NCBI GenBank assembly: GCA_035464655.1
Contig: DATHRZ010000077.1
Coordinates: forward strand, 7,625-71,624
Source of the DNA: JARFPW01 sp035464655
GTDB lineage: Bacteria > Gemmatimonadota > Gemmatimonadetes > Palauibacterales > Palauibacteraceae
Direction of reading: 5' to 3'
DNA: 64,000 bases
Shown here: in pieces, positions 42,039 through 51,547 of the stretch
How positions within the stretch are numbered: position 1 is the stretch's first letter
Layout: the number at the start of each line of letters is the position of its first letter
The notes under the pieces: model-generated
The model's database searches: none
What the model was told of the DNA's origin: nothing
What the model saw: only the letters and a program-made list of their open reading frames with translations
Translations under genes and position numbers: made by a program

Positions 42039-42946
42039 GCGGGCGCGGAGGGTCGGATGACCGTCACGGACCAGCCGATGGCGAGCGGTTCGATTCGCGC
42101 CTCGCCCGCCGCCGGCGCACCGGGAAGATCTTCCAGGGTGTGTGCCTCGCGTCGATCGCGTTCAGCCTGGTCATGCTCGTCACGCTGCTGGCCGACGTCG
42201 TGATCGACGGCGCTGCCTGGCTGTCGGCCGACTTCCTGACCAGCTTCCCATCGCGGATTCCGGACCGCGCGGGCATCAAGCCGGCGATTCTCGGCACCGT
42301 CTGGATCATGGCGCTCGTCGCCGCGCTGAGCTTTCCGTTCGGCGTCGGAGCGGCGATCTACCTCGAGGAGTACGCCCCGCGCGGCCGGCTCACGAAGCTC
42401 ATCCAGACGAACATCGCGAACCTGGCCGGCGTCCCTTCGATCGTATACGGGATTCTCGGCCTGGCGATCTTCGTCCGCTTCTTCGGACTGGGGCGCAGCC
42501 TTCTCGCGGGCGCCGCGACGCTCGCCCTGCTCGTGCTGCCGGTCGTGATCATCGCCGCGCAGGAGGCCATCCGCGCCGTGCCCAGCTCGCTGCGCGAGGC
42601 GGCCTACGGGGTCGGTGCCACGCGCTGGCAGGTGGTGCGGCACCACGTGCTGCCGGTCGCGATGCCCGGCATCCTGACCGGGATGATCCTGTCGCTGTCG
42701 AGGGCGATCGGCGAGACGGCCCCGGTCATCATGATCGGGGCGCTCGCGTTCGTCGCATTCACGCCCACCAGCCCGATGGATCTGTTCACGGTGCTGCCGA
42801 TTCAGATCTTCAACTGGACGGCGCGGCCCCAGGCGGACTTTCACGGCCTCGCGGCGGCGGCGATCGTCGTGCTGCTCGTCCTGCTATTGTTGATGAACGC
42901 GACGGCCATCCTCCTGCGTAACCGCTACCAATCGAAGCGAGGGTAG
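42035..42946 (+). CDS. pstA: PstA, phosphate ABC transporter permease
   Basis: A 303-residue permease: N-terminal charged segment, six helices, LEEYAPRGRLTKLIQTNIA, VPSIVYGILGLAIFVRF, docking loop LREAAYGVGATRWQVVRHHV and LSRAIGETAPVIMIGALAF. GTG 42035 overlaps the pstC stop. The TAG stop falls on the outer edge of the inverted-repeat element that separates it from pstB. Confidence 0.95.
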   Translation: MSGRGGSDDRHGPADGERFDSRLARRRRTGKIFQGVCLASIAFSLVMLVTLLADVVIDGAAWLSADFLTSFPSRIPDRAGIKPAILGTVWIMALVAALSFPFGVGAAIYLEEYAPRGRLTKLIQTNIANLAGVPSIVYGILGLAIFVRFFGLGRSLLAGAATLALLVLPVVIIAAQEAIRAVPSSLREAAYGVGATRWQVVRHHVLPVAMPGILTGMILSLSRAIGETAPVIMIGALAFVAFTPTSPMDLFTVLPIQIFNWTARPQADFHGLAAAAIVVLLVLLLLMNATAILLRNRYQSKRG

Positions 42947-43131
42947 AAGCCTGTTGAAGAACTGGAGCGGGCCGCGTTACGAGCGCCACAGGGTCAGATC
43001 CGAGGCGGCCCTCCGAAGGCATAGCCAAAGCTACGTCGAAGCGTGTCAACGAAGGAGACGGCCCTGTGCCGCCGTAACCCTTCGGGCAAGCGCCACTCGC
43101 GCGGCCCACTCCAGTTCTTCAACAGGCTTCT
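42945..43131. repeat. 187-bp element with 31-bp terminal inverted repeats between pstA and pstB
   Basis: The left arm 42945-42975 begins AGAAGCCTGTTGAAGAACTG and is the reverse complement of 43101-43131 with one mismatch in 31. A second, weaker inner pair (near 42976 and 43075) extends the pairing after a gap. The element runs exactly from the pstA stop to the base before the pstB GTG. It may be a MITE-like insertion or an RNA stem-loop that changes the ratio of permease to ATPase. No transposase is present and no target duplication is clear. Confidence 0.75.
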
Positions 43132-43132
43132 C

Positions 43133-43903
43133 GTGAATACACCGCCCGGCGAACTCGATTCGGCGCTCAGTACGAGCGACCTGAGCGTGTACTACGGTGA
43201 CACGCACGCCGTGAAGCACATCTCGCTCTCCATCCCGCGCAACCGCGTGGTGGCGTTCATCGGACCCTCCGGATGCGGTAAGAGCACCCTGCTGCGCTGC
43301 TTCAACCGGATGAACGACCTGATCCCGGCGGCGCGCGTCGAGGGTGCGGTAGACTTCCGGGGCACCAACCTCTACGCCCCCGACGTCGACCCGGTCGAGG
43401 TGCGGCGACGGATCGGTATGGTGTTCCAGAAGCCGAACCCGTTTCCGAAGTCGATCTACGATAACATCGCCTTTGGTCTGCGGATCAACGGGTTTCGCGG
43501 CAACCTCGACGAGCAGGTCGAGCGGTCGCTGCGGGCGGCTGCGATCTGGGACGAGGCGAAGGACCGCCTGCAGGACAGCGCGCTTGGTCTGTCGGGCGGA
43601 CAACAGCAGCGTCTGTGCATCGCGCGGGCCCTGGCCGTCGAACCCGAGATCCTGTTGATGGACGAGCCGGCCAGCGCCCTCGACCCGATCGCCACCAGCC
43701 GCATCGAAGACCTGATCGAGGACCTCAAGTCCGACTATACGATCGTCATCGTGACGCACAATATGCAGCAGGCCGCCCGGGTGAGCGATTACACGGCCTT
43801 CCTGTACATCGGCGAGCTGATCGAATACGGAGACACCGAGCGCCTGTTCACGAACCCCGCGAAGGAGCGCACGGAGCAATACATCACGGGACGGTTCGGA
43901 TGA
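43133..43903 (+). CDS. pstB: PstB, phosphate ABC transporter ATPase
   Basis: A 256-residue ATPase: Walker A GPSGCGKST, Q-loop VFQKPNPFPKSIYDNIA, signature LSGGQQQR, Walker B ILLMDEPASALDP and switch His in VTHNMQQA. GTG 43133 gives the usual family length; an in-frame GTG at 43043 would add 30 residues coded by the inverted repeat and lack homology. No clear ribosome-binding site precedes 43133, since the upstream sequence is the right arm of the element. Confidence 0.93.
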   Translation: MNTPPGELDSALSTSDLSVYYGDTHAVKHISLSIPRNRVVAFIGPSGCGKSTLLRCFNRMNDLIPAARVEGAVDFRGTNLYAPDVDPVEVRRRIGMVFQKPNPFPKSIYDNIAFGLRINGFRGNLDEQVERSLRAAAIWDEAKDRLQDSALGLSGGQQQRLCIARALAVEPEILLMDEPASALDPIATSRIEDLIEDLKSDYTIVIVTHNMQQAARVSDYTAFLYIGELIEYGDTERLFTNPAKERTEQYITGRFG

Positions 43904-43926
43904 GCCGGCCGAGAAAGAGCGTCTGA

Positions 43927-44598
43927 ATGTCGCACAAGGTCTTCATCGAACGCCTCGGCCAGCTCGAGGCGCGTCTGCTCGAGATGTCGTCCACCGTCGA
44001 GCGGATCGTCCGGATGTCGATGGATTTCGCGCTCGAAGGCGAGGGCTTTCCGCAGGAGGTCATCGAGCTCGACCGGGTGATCGACGCCGAAGAGGTGGCG
44101 ATCGAAGAGGAGGCGATCGAGCTGCTCGCGCTCCATCAGCCGATGGCCGTCGACCTGCGGCTGCTGGTCACGATTCTCAAGATCAACTCCGACCTCGAGC
44201 GAGTGGGCGACCACGCGGTGAACATCGCGAAGGCCGCCGAGCGGCTGCGCGGCACGCCGCAGCGGCCGGTGATTCCCCCCGAGGTCAGCGAGATGAGCAC
44301 CATCGCGATCGGCATGCTGCGTGACTCGCTCGACGCCCTCGTCCACCGCAACATCCAGGAGGCCGAGGACGTCCGGCGCCGCGACGACCGGGTCGACAGG
44401 CTCCACGAATCGGTGTTTCGGATCATGCTCACGCACATGCTCGACTCGAACATCTCGGCGTGTCTGCAGGTCATCCTGATGGGGCGAAACCTCGAGCGAA
44501 TCGCCGACCTCGCGACCAACATCGCCGAGGACGTCGTGTTCATGGTGAAGGGAATCACCGTACGCCACGGCGTACGGGTCGAGCAGGACGAATCGTAG
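43927..44598 (+). CDS. phoU: PhoU, negative regulator of phosphate signalling
   Basis: A 223-residue protein with two three-helix PhoU repeats. Metal-binding type motifs appear as LLVTILKINSDLERVGDHAVNIA and CLQVILMGRNLERIADLATNIAEDVVFM. PhoU links Pst transport to PhoR and limits phosphate uptake. ATG 43927 is 23 bases after pstB, the end of the operon. Confidence 0.95.
   Translation: MSHKVFIERLGQLEARLLEMSSTVERIVRMSMDFALEGEGFPQEVIELDRVIDAEEVAIEEEAIELLALHQPMAVDLRLLVTILKINSDLERVGDHAVNIAKAAERLRGTPQRPVIPPEVSEMSTIAIGMLRDSLDALVHRNIQEAEDVRRRDDRVDRLHESVFRIMLTHMLDSNISACLQVILMGRNLERIADLATNIAEDVVFMVKGITVRHGVRVEQDES
44558..44577. terminator. Hairpin at the phoU 3' end
   Basis: Arms CCGTACGCC and GGCGTACGG, 9 bp with a 2-base loop, lie in the last codons of phoU, 28 bases before the end of the convergent porin gene. 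No T-run follows. It may reduce read-through in either direction or be chance in coding sequence. Confidence 0.4.
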
Positions 44599-44604
44599 CG
44601 CTCC

Positions 44605-45750
44605 TCAGAAGGCGAGCTGCAGGAAGATCAGGAACTGGTCGTCGGTGAGCGGCGGCGCCGTGTTCGTGCCGTCCAGCGCGCTCCCCACGCCGCGCGTCGT
44701 GCCGTCGATGCCGATCGCGTACTGCAACCCGGCGCGCGCGAACAATCCCGGAGCGACCCCGAGCCCGAGTACGAAGAACCGGCTCGCCTGCGGCGGCTCG
44801 CCCGCGAACCCGATGGCCGGGGTGAACGAGTCGTAGCGCCCCCCCACGTCGAACAGGCCCCACAGCGCGTGGCGCAGATCTACGGTGATCCCGTCGGCGT
44901 GGAGGCCTTCGGAACCCACCTCGGGATCGTAGTCCGTGCGCAGATACTCGACGGCCAGCGTCCAGCCCTCGTGGGCGAGGCGGGCGTCGGCCCCCCAGAT
45001 GATGCGCTCGCCCTCGAACTCTTCGAGCGACACGAGGCGCCGGGCTTCGGGTTCGGGTCCCGTCCGGGCCTCGACCGGCAGCACGAACAGGGCGCTGTCC
45101 GTCGACAACGCCGCGCTCACGCCCGCCTCGAACACGAAATCCTCGGGAAACTCGAGCTGCCCGACGTTGTTGAACGAGGCGCGCCCGGCGACCAGGAACG
45201 CCTTGTCGTCGTTCTCGAGTCGCAGCCCGTTGCCGTTGAACAGTCCGCCCGCGACGCGCAGGCGCTCCTCGAGCGCCGTCCCCCGCACCTGCAGCCCGAG
45301 CTGCCGCCCGGGCGCCAGGGCGAGGGCCGACTGCGACCGTTCGACCAGGGGGAGCATGTACTTGTCGGCCGTCGCCTCGCGGCTCACCGGCGAGCGGAAC
45401 CCGCCGAGGTCGGCGCGCACGGCCTCGCCGCTCAGCGGAAAGGTGATGATGGCGTCGAGCAGGTCGATTCCCGCGTCGTCGCGGTCGTATTCGACGCCGA
45501 GCGTGAAGTCGAACACGTGGCCGACCACGCCGGTGAGGGCCAGTCGGGCGTCGTAGACGATGAACCCGTCGGCGCGATCGGCGTCGGCGGGCTCGACCTC
45601 GAACCCCGTGCGCAGCATCCCGCTCGGGCGCAGGTCGTTCGGGCCCGCCGTCTCCTGTGCCGACGCGGAAGGCGGCCCCGCCAGGCCGACGAGCAGCGAG
45701 CCGGTCCCCGCGGCCCTCGCGAGGCGTCCGATGAGCTTCGTGTCGATCAT
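44605..45750 (-). CDS. Outer-membrane porin-like protein
   Basis: A 381-residue beta-barrel with signal peptide (ending PPSASAQ), alternating strands, and a final Phe (FLIFLQLAF). It resembles phosphate-selective porin O/P family proteins: FDFTLGVEYDRDD, AVRADLGGFRSPVSRE, FNGNGLRLENDDKAF and the later strands. It converges on phoU, and no Pho-box-like repeat is visible upstream; the CPBP gene is only 10 bases upstream on the same strand. Its substrate is unknown. Confidence 0.8.
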   Translation of the reverse strand: MIDTKLIGRLARAAGTGSLLVGLAGPPSASAQETAGPNDLRPSGMLRTGFEVEPADADRADGFIVYDARLALTGVVGHVFDFTLGVEYDRDDAGIDLLDAIITFPLSGEAVRADLGGFRSPVSREATADKYMLPLVERSQSALALAPGRQLGLQVRGTALEERLRVAGGLFNGNGLRLENDDKAFLVAGRASFNNVGQLEFPEDFVFEAGVSAALSTDSALFVLPVEARTGPEPEARRLVSLEEFEGERIIWGADARLAHEGWTLAVEYLRTDYDPEVGSEGLHADGITVDLRHALWGLFDVGGRYDSFTPAIGFAGEPPQASRFFVLGLGVAPGLFARAGLQYAIGIDGTTRGVGSALDGTNTAPPLTDDQFLIFLQLAF

Positions 45751-45760
45751 CCTGCCCCGC

Positions 45761-46474
45761 TCATGGTTCCGCTCCTTCGTCGGATTCTTCCACTTCTTCA
45801 GGCGAATAGAGGAACTTCCAGGCGCCGACGCCGATCGCCGCGTTGATCCAGAAATGCGCGACGACAGCCGGGAACAGGCTGCCGGTCCACATCACGGGCA
45901 ACGTGAGCACCAGGCCGAGCAGACTCGCGCGCACGACGCCCAGCACCCGCTGGTAGCCGTGCGACAGCCCGAACGACACCGACGTCAGCAGCGCGGCCGG
46001 CCATGCCCCCAGCGGCTCCGACAGCACGTTCCACGCGAAGCCTCGGAACAGATACTCCTCTCCGACGGCGGCGATCCCGACCATGACGAGAAAGGCGCGC
46101 ACTTCGCGGCCCGTCCGCGGCATCAGGGCGAGCGTGATCGGGCTTTCCTCGAAACCCAACCGGCGCCCGATCCGCACGAGCACCCAGGCGAGGAGCAGGC
46201 CGCCGACGGCGACCCCGGCCGCCCACGCGAACGCCGGACCCGCCGCGCCCACCCGCCAGCCCAGGCTCTCGGCCGGCACGTCCTGCCACCAGGCGACCGC
46301 GAACGCGACGGCCGACAGGAACATCAGCGACAGGGCGGCCGACGCGTACACGGCCGTGCGCGCCCCGGCGATGTACCGGACGTCATCCTCGGGAACCCCG
46401 CCCCGTGCCGCGAGCACCGGGAGGCCCATCACGAGGGCGAGTGCGAATCCGAGAGTGATCGGGCTGAAATCCAC
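45761..46474 (-). CDS. CPBP-family intramembrane protease (Abi-like)
   Basis: A 237-residue membrane protein with about seven hydrophobic helices. The active-site motifs of the CPBP (Abi/CaaX) family are visible: GEEYLFRGFAWNVL, SFGLSHGYQRVL and VVAHFWINAAIG. The family includes prenyl-protein proteases and bacteriocin-immunity proteins; the target here is unknown. It is 10 bases upstream of the porin on the same strand and may be co-transcribed. Confidence 0.82.
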   Translation of the reverse strand: MDFSPITLGFALALVMGLPVLAARGGVPEDDVRYIAGARTAVYASAALSLMFLSAVAFAVAWWQDVPAESLGWRVGAAGPAFAWAAGVAVGGLLLAWVLVRIGRRLGFEESPITLALMPRTGREVRAFLVMVGIAAVGEEYLFRGFAWNVLSEPLGAWPAALLTSVSFGLSHGYQRVLGVVRASLLGLVLTLPVMWTGSLFPAVVAHFWINAAIGVGAWKFLYSPEEVEESDEGAEP

Positions 46475-46575
46475 CCGGGTACACTACTTTCCCGGCACCG
46501 TTGTTGACACCCACCGGCCCCGGTCAGACGTTTGGCCCAGCCCGACGCACGCCGCCCACTCGCGCCCGGATTCGC

Positions 46576-48312
46576 ATGGACCTGCAGATCGCCCTGGCAC
46601 AGTTTCGCCCTTCGAAGGGTGACCCCGACGCCAGCTTCGCCCGTATCTCGGAGTGGCTGGGGCGCCTGAAAGCGGCGGACGGCGACCGTCCCGAACTCGT
46701 CGTGTTTCCCGAGACGGCGACGACCGGTTACTTCCTCGAGGGCGGGATCCACGAGCGCGCCGTGTCCGCCGAGGCCATGCTGGCCCGCCTCGGCGACGCC
46801 TGGGAGCGAGCGCCCGGCCCCCCCCGCCCGCTCGACGTCGCGATCGGCTTCTACGAGCGAGACGGCGATCGCCTGTACAACGCGGCCCTCTACGCCGAAC
46901 TCGCCGCCGGCGCTCCGCGTCTGGTGCACCTCCATCGGAAGGTCTTTCTCCCGACCTACGGGGTGTTCCAGGAGGAGCGCTTCGTCGAAGCCGGCGACCG
47001 GATCGCCGCGTTCGACACCCGACTCGGCCGGGCCGCATTGCTGATCTGCGAGGACGTCTGGCACGAGGTCGCCGCGCGCACGGCGGCCGCCGACGGCGCG
47101 CGGCTGCTCATTGTGCCGAGCGCGTCCCCCGCCCGTGGCGCGGCACCCGGTCCCGGGATGCCCGGTAACCTCGCGCGCTGGGAGCGTCTCGCCCGCTCCA
47201 CCGCCGCCGAACACGGGGTGGCCGTCGTCGTTTCGCAGCTCGTGGGGTTCGAGGGCGGCAAGGGCTTTGCGGGCGGGTCGCTCGTCGCCGAGCCGGAGCG
47301 CGGCCTCGTCCACCGCTCCGCGCTGTGGGACGAGGCGCTCGACACGGTCGAGTTCGTGCTACCGGACGGCGGTTCGGGAAGCCGTCCGGCCACCGTCCCG
47401 ACCTCCGATCCGGTTCCACTCGTCACCGATCCCGCCGAAGCGATCGAGCGCGGCTTCGGCCGACCCGCCGCGAGCGCCGGGGAGCCACGCGACAGTGGCC
47501 TGCTCGACATCGACGTGGCGCTCGTCGAGGAGTGGCTCGTCCGCTTCCTGCGTGACGAGATGGCGCGGCGGCGCGGCTTCGAGCAGGCGGTAGTCGGGAT
47601 GTCGGGGGGCGTCGATTCGTCGGTGACCGCCGCGCTGTGCGCCCGGGCGTTCGGGCCCGGTAACGTGCACGGCTTCCTCATGCCCTATGCGACCTCGAGC
47701 CCCGACAGTGCCGAGCACGCGCGGCTCGTGGCCGAGCAGCTCGGGGTCGACACGCGCGAGATCGAGATCACGGCGGCCGTCGACGGCTACCTCGAACAGC
47801 ACGAGGCCGACGCCGACGCCACGCGGCGCGGCAACGTGATGGCCCGGGTGCGGATGATCGTGCTGTTCGACCAGGCGGCCAGGCTCGGTGCCCTGCCCGT
47901 CGGCACCGGCAACAAGTCGGAGCGACTGCTCGGCTACTTCACCTGGCACGCCGACGACTCGCCCCCGATCAACCCGCTCGGCGACCTGTTCAAGACCCAG
48001 GTATGGGCGCTCGCGCGCCACCTTGGGCTGCCCGAGGTGGTGATCGACAAGCCCGCGACCGCCGATCTCGTGCGCGGGCAGACCGACGAGTCCGACCTCG
48101 GGGTGTCGTACCGAGAGGCCGACCTGATCCTGCTCCATCTGGTCGAGGGGCGACCACCCGAATGGCTCGAGGCGACCGGATTCGACCCCGATAACATCCG
48201 CACCGTGCGGCGGCGGCTCGCGAGCACGCACTGGAAGCGCAACCTGCCGACGGTGGCGATGCTGTCGTCGACCACGATCGGCGAATGGTACCTGCGGCCC
48301 GTGGACTACTGA
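46576..48312 (+). CDS. nadE: NadE, glutamine-dependent NAD+ synthetase
   Basis: A 578-residue enzyme that converts deamido-NAD to NAD. The nitrilase-type glutaminase domain (1-265) has Glu in VVFPETATTGY, Lys in HRKVFLPTYGVFQE and Cys in LLICEDVWHE. The synthetase domain (about 310-578) has the ATP loop GMSGGVDSSVTAALC and GTGNKSERLLGYFTWHADDS. ATG 46576 is chosen over an upstream in-frame start because the family begins MDLQIALAQ. Confidence 0.95.
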   Translation: MDLQIALAQFRPSKGDPDASFARISEWLGRLKAADGDRPELVVFPETATTGYFLEGGIHERAVSAEAMLARLGDAWERAPGPPRPLDVAIGFYERDGDRLYNAALYAELAAGAPRLVHLHRKVFLPTYGVFQEERFVEAGDRIAAFDTRLGRAALLICEDVWHEVAARTAAADGARLLIVPSASPARGAAPGPGMPGNLARWERLARSTAAEHGVAVVVSQLVGFEGGKGFAGGSLVAEPERGLVHRSALWDEALDTVEFVLPDGGSGSRPATVPTSDPVPLVTDPAEAIERGFGRPAASAGEPRDSGLLDIDVALVEEWLVRFLRDEMARRRGFEQAVVGMSGGVDSSVTAALCARAFGPGNVHGFLMPYATSSPDSAEHARLVAEQLGVDTREIEITAAVDGYLEQHEADADATRRGNVMARVRMIVLFDQAARLGALPVGTGNKSERLLGYFTWHADDSPPINPLGDLFKTQVWALARHLGLPEVVIDKPATADLVRGQTDESDLGVSYREADLILLHLVEGRPPEWLEATGFDPDNIRTVRRRLASTHWKRNLPTVAMLSSTTIGEWYLRPVDY

Positions 48313-48395
48313 GGCGCCCGGTCCTGCACCACTACGAGAACATCCATAGATTGAAGGGATCTTCCGGTACCCGTCGGACCCGTGCGGGAGGACGT

Positions 48396-49517
48396 ATGCG
48401 GCACCAGGTGACCTCGTCGGCATGGGCCTCGATCCGGTCATCCGCCGGACCGCTGCTCCTCCTGTCGCTCCTCACCGCCTGCGAACCTGCTCGAGACGGG
48501 CCCGTGGTTCTCGCCGTCGCCGCGGGAGATCACTTTCTCGCCGGAGCACGGCTGGCGCTCGAGGACGGACTCGCGGCGGGTCCGATTCCCGGACTCGACA
48601 CGATCCTGCTTCCGGAGCCGACGAACCGCTCGGACGTGGCCCTGCTGCACGCCGAAGACCTGGTAAGCATTCCTGGCTTGAGCGCCGTCGTCGGTCACGG
48701 CAGCAGCACGCCCAGCCTGGCGGCATCGCAAATCTACGACGATTACGAGATCGTCCAGATCGCACCGACGACCACGACCCCCGTCTACTCGCAGGCCGGA
48801 CCGTTCAGCTTTCGCATGGTACCTTCCGACGTATGGCAGGGGCGCTTCCTTGCCGACGCCGTCGCAGAAGCCTTCCCCGACGGAGCGCGACTGGCCGTCT
48901 TCTACGTCAACGACGACTACGGCCGCGGGCTTCGCGCCGAGTTTCGCGCCCGTCTCGACACCGACCGCTACCCGCTCGTGGTGGACATCCCCCACCTGCA
49001 GGAGAACGTCGGCCCGGTCGACGTCTCGAACGGCATCGCCGTCGCCGTCGAAGCGACACCCGACGTCGTCGTGTGGCTCGCGCGAGGGCCCGTGTTGCAG
49101 AGGTTCCTTCCCGGATTGCGCCGCGAGCTGGGCGGTATCCCGATCTACGGAGGAGATGCGGTCGGCCTCGCCACCCCGGCGGCCGACGAGTTCGAGCTCT
49201 GGAAGGGCATCGTCTTCTCGGACTTCGTAGACCCGAAGAGCACGGCGGCGTTGCGCGAGTTCGGCGAACGCGTCCGTGAGCGCATGGGGCGGCCCGTGAC
49301 GACTTCGGCGATCCTGACGTACGACGCGACGGCACTGCTACTGGCCGCGCTCCGCGACGGAAAGCGCACGGGACCCGAGATTCGCGACTGGCTCGACGGA
49401 CTCGGCGGCGAGCGGCCGCCGTTTCAGGGGATCACCGGAGCGCTTTCGTTCGATGACAACGGGGACGTGGAACGGTCCTACGTGCTCAGGACGTTCGAGG
49501 AGGCCGGAACGAGGTGA
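48396..49517 (+). CDS. Periplasmic-binding-protein-like lipoprotein (LivJ/ANF type)
   Basis: A 373-residue lipoprotein with the lipobox SLLTAC at about residue 27. The fold pattern matches the branched-chain amino-acid/ANF-receptor binding proteins: VVGHGSSTPSLAASQIYDDY, QIAPTTTTPVYSQAGPFSF, RLAVFYVNDDYGRGLRAEFR, IPIYGGDAVG and TYDATALLLAAL. ATG 48396 has GGGAGG upstream. No ABC permease or ATPase genes accompany it; instead it overlaps a hybrid kinase by GTGA, so a sensor subunit role is likely. Confidence 0.82.
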   Translation: MRHQVTSSAWASIRSSAGPLLLLSLLTACEPARDGPVVLAVAAGDHFLAGARLALEDGLAAGPIPGLDTILLPEPTNRSDVALLHAEDLVSIPGLSAVVGHGSSTPSLAASQIYDDYEIVQIAPTTTTPVYSQAGPFSFRMVPSDVWQGRFLADAVAEAFPDGARLAVFYVNDDYGRGLRAEFRARLDTDRYPLVVDIPHLQENVGPVDVSNGIAVAVEATPDVVVWLARGPVLQRFLPGLRRELGGIPIYGGDAVGLATPAADEFELWKGIVFSDFVDPKSTAALREFGERVRERMGRPVTTSAILTYDATALLLAALRDGKRTGPEIRDWLDGLGGERPPFQGITGALSFDDNGDVERSYVLRTFEEAGTR

Positions 49518-51547
49518 AGGGGAACACCGAGGCGCACGCTCGTTCTCTCCGGTATCGCATGCTTTTCGGGGGCACGGTGACCACCGTGCTGATCTCCGCG
49601 GCCGTGGCTTTGCTCGTTCTCGTGAGCCTGCACCTGCGCGACGAACTCGGGACCGCGACGAGCAGCTTCCTCGAAGAGCAGCGCATCGCGGATGAAATAT
49701 ACTCGGCCGTGATGCGGCAACTCGCCCTGGCGGGCGCATTTCCGGGAATTCGGAGTGAGGGCGGTCGATCCGAGTTCCTGGAAGCGGGTGAAGAGGTGCA
49801 CCGGATGATCCGCGAGTACCTGTTCCGGGATCTTGGCTCGAACGAGCGTCTCCAGCTCGAGAAGATCCGGGCTGAGCACCAGTCCCTCGAGGTGGCTGCC
49901 ATCCGCGCCGCCGAACAGTTCGGACGGGGGCTGGATGCTTCGGGAGGGGTATCGATGGACGCCGTTGTGGCCTCCGCAACGTTGTTCGTCGACGCCGTGA
50001 ACGAGTTCCTGGCTATGCGTGAGCGCGACATCGAGGCCCTGCGGCGTCGGCAGAACGCCACCTTCCGGGTGCTCTACCTCGGGGGGGCGGGCGTCGCCTT
50101 CTTCAGCCTGCTGGCGCTGCTCGCGATGGCGTGGGACGCCGGCCGCAGGGTGCAGCGGCCGCTGGTCGATCTGGCCGATGCAAGCGAGCGAATGGCAGCC
50201 GGCGACCTGACGGCCCGCGTCGTTCCGGGCCCGGACCTCGAGTTGCGCACGCTGGGCCGAGCGTTCAACCGGATGGCAGAGAGCCTCGAGCAGACGACCC
50301 ATGAGCTCGAAAATCGAAATGCGGAGCTCGAGGATGCCCTGGAGGCGATTCAGACCACTCAGTCCGAACTCATCCAGGCCGAGAAGTTGAGCGCAATCGG
50401 CCGACTGACCGCCGGCTTCGCGCACGAGATCAACAACCCGTTGACGAGTGTGATCGGGTATGCGCAGCTACTCGACGCGTGCATGGCCGACGGAAGCGTC
50501 ACGGACGTCGACGAGCTCCGAAAGGAGTATCTCGACCCGCTCCTGCGCGAGGGGAAGCGGGCGCGTCACCTGGTCCGCACCCTTCTGCGCAGCGCTCGCG
50601 AACCGGAGGCCAACCTCGGACCGGTAAGTCTCAGGGAGGTCATGAATGTGGTGTATACCCTCCGGGTGTACTCCTTCGAACAGGCGGGCCTCGACCTGGT
50701 CGTCGACGTCCCCGACCTCCTCGTGATCGCCGAACCCCAGATGCTCCAGAGTGTCGTGCTGAACATCGTCAACAACGCGCTCGACGCGATGTCGACCGCG
50801 ATCGGTGGTCCGGACGGACCGGCCGCAGAAACCGGGGCGCTCGTCGTACGCGGACATCGTGATGGAGACATGGTCGAGCTGACCTTCGAGGACAACGGGC
50901 CCGGCATCGGGAACCTCGACCGCGTGTTCGAGCCGTTCTTCACGACAAAGGGCGTGGGCGAAGGAACGGGACTGGGCCTCGCCCTCGCCCATCAGTACAC
51001 GGCGTCCTTCGGAGGGAGCATGGCGGCCGCCAACCGCTCCGATGGCGGCGCCCGCATCACGCTGCGTCTGCGCGCGACCGACGCGCCGGAGACGGCGGGC
51101 GTCCCTGCCGCGACGGCGCTCGCCGGCGGTTCCCCCGGCTCGAGTTCCACCGACTCCGCGATCCGACCCGGTGACACGGACGCCACGCCCTCCATCCTCG
51201 TCGTCGACGACGAACCGCACTTGCGAACGCTCCAGGCGCGGATCCTCGGGCGGATCGACGCTCACGTCCGTCTCGCGGGATCCGCGAGCGAGGCCCGTGA
51301 GATTCTCCTTCAGCACCACGTGGATCTGATCATCTCGGACATCCGGATGCCCGGCGAGAGCGGTCTCGAGCTGTTCGAATGGATCCGGAAAAAGCGTCCG
51401 GAACTCACCGATCGCTGGCTGTTCGTTTCGGGGGACATCAGCGCGCACGAGCTGGCGATATTCAGTGAAGAGCGACCAGGCCGCCTTCTCCAGAAGCCGT
51501 TCCAGGTGGACGAGTACCTTGCCCGGGTACGTGCCGCACTCGGGTGA
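49514..51547 (+). CDS. Membrane hybrid histidine kinase with HAMP and receiver
   Basis: A 677-residue kinase: helix one (about 17-42), a periplasmic helical region, helix two (about 185-208), HAMP (about 209-262), coiled coil, dimerisation helix with His in AGFAHEINNPLTSVIGYAQL, ATPase domain (NIVNNALDAMSTA, EDNGPGIGNLDRVFEPFFTT, GTGLGLALAHQYT) and a C-terminal receiver (557-677) with phospho-acceptor Asp in LIISDIRMPGESGLELF. There is no DNA-binding output. It is translationally coupled to the binding protein, a probable ligand-sensing partner. Confidence 0.93.
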   Translation: MKGNTEAHARSLRYRMLFGGTVTTVLISAAVALLVLVSLHLRDELGTATSSFLEEQRIADEIYSAVMRQLALAGAFPGIRSEGGRSEFLEAGEEVHRMIREYLFRDLGSNERLQLEKIRAEHQSLEVAAIRAAEQFGRGLDASGGVSMDAVVASATLFVDAVNEFLAMRERDIEALRRRQNATFRVLYLGGAGVAFFSLLALLAMAWDAGRRVQRPLVDLADASERMAAGDLTARVVPGPDLELRTLGRAFNRMAESLEQTTHELENRNAELEDALEAIQTTQSELIQAEKLSAIGRLTAGFAHEINNPLTSVIGYAQLLDACMADGSVTDVDELRKEYLDPLLREGKRARHLVRTLLRSAREPEANLGPVSLREVMNVVYTLRVYSFEQAGLDLVVDVPDLLVIAEPQMLQSVVLNIVNNALDAMSTAIGGPDGPAAETGALVVRGHRDGDMVELTFEDNGPGIGNLDRVFEPFFTTKGVGEGTGLGLALAHQYTASFGGSMAAANRSDGGARITLRLRATDAPETAGVPAATALAGGSPGSSSTDSAIRPGDTDATPSILVVDDEPHLRTLQARILGRIDAHVRLAGSASEAREILLQHHVDLIISDIRMPGESGLELFEWIRKKRPELTDRWLFVSGDISAHELAIFSEERPGRLLQKPFQVDEYLARVRAALG

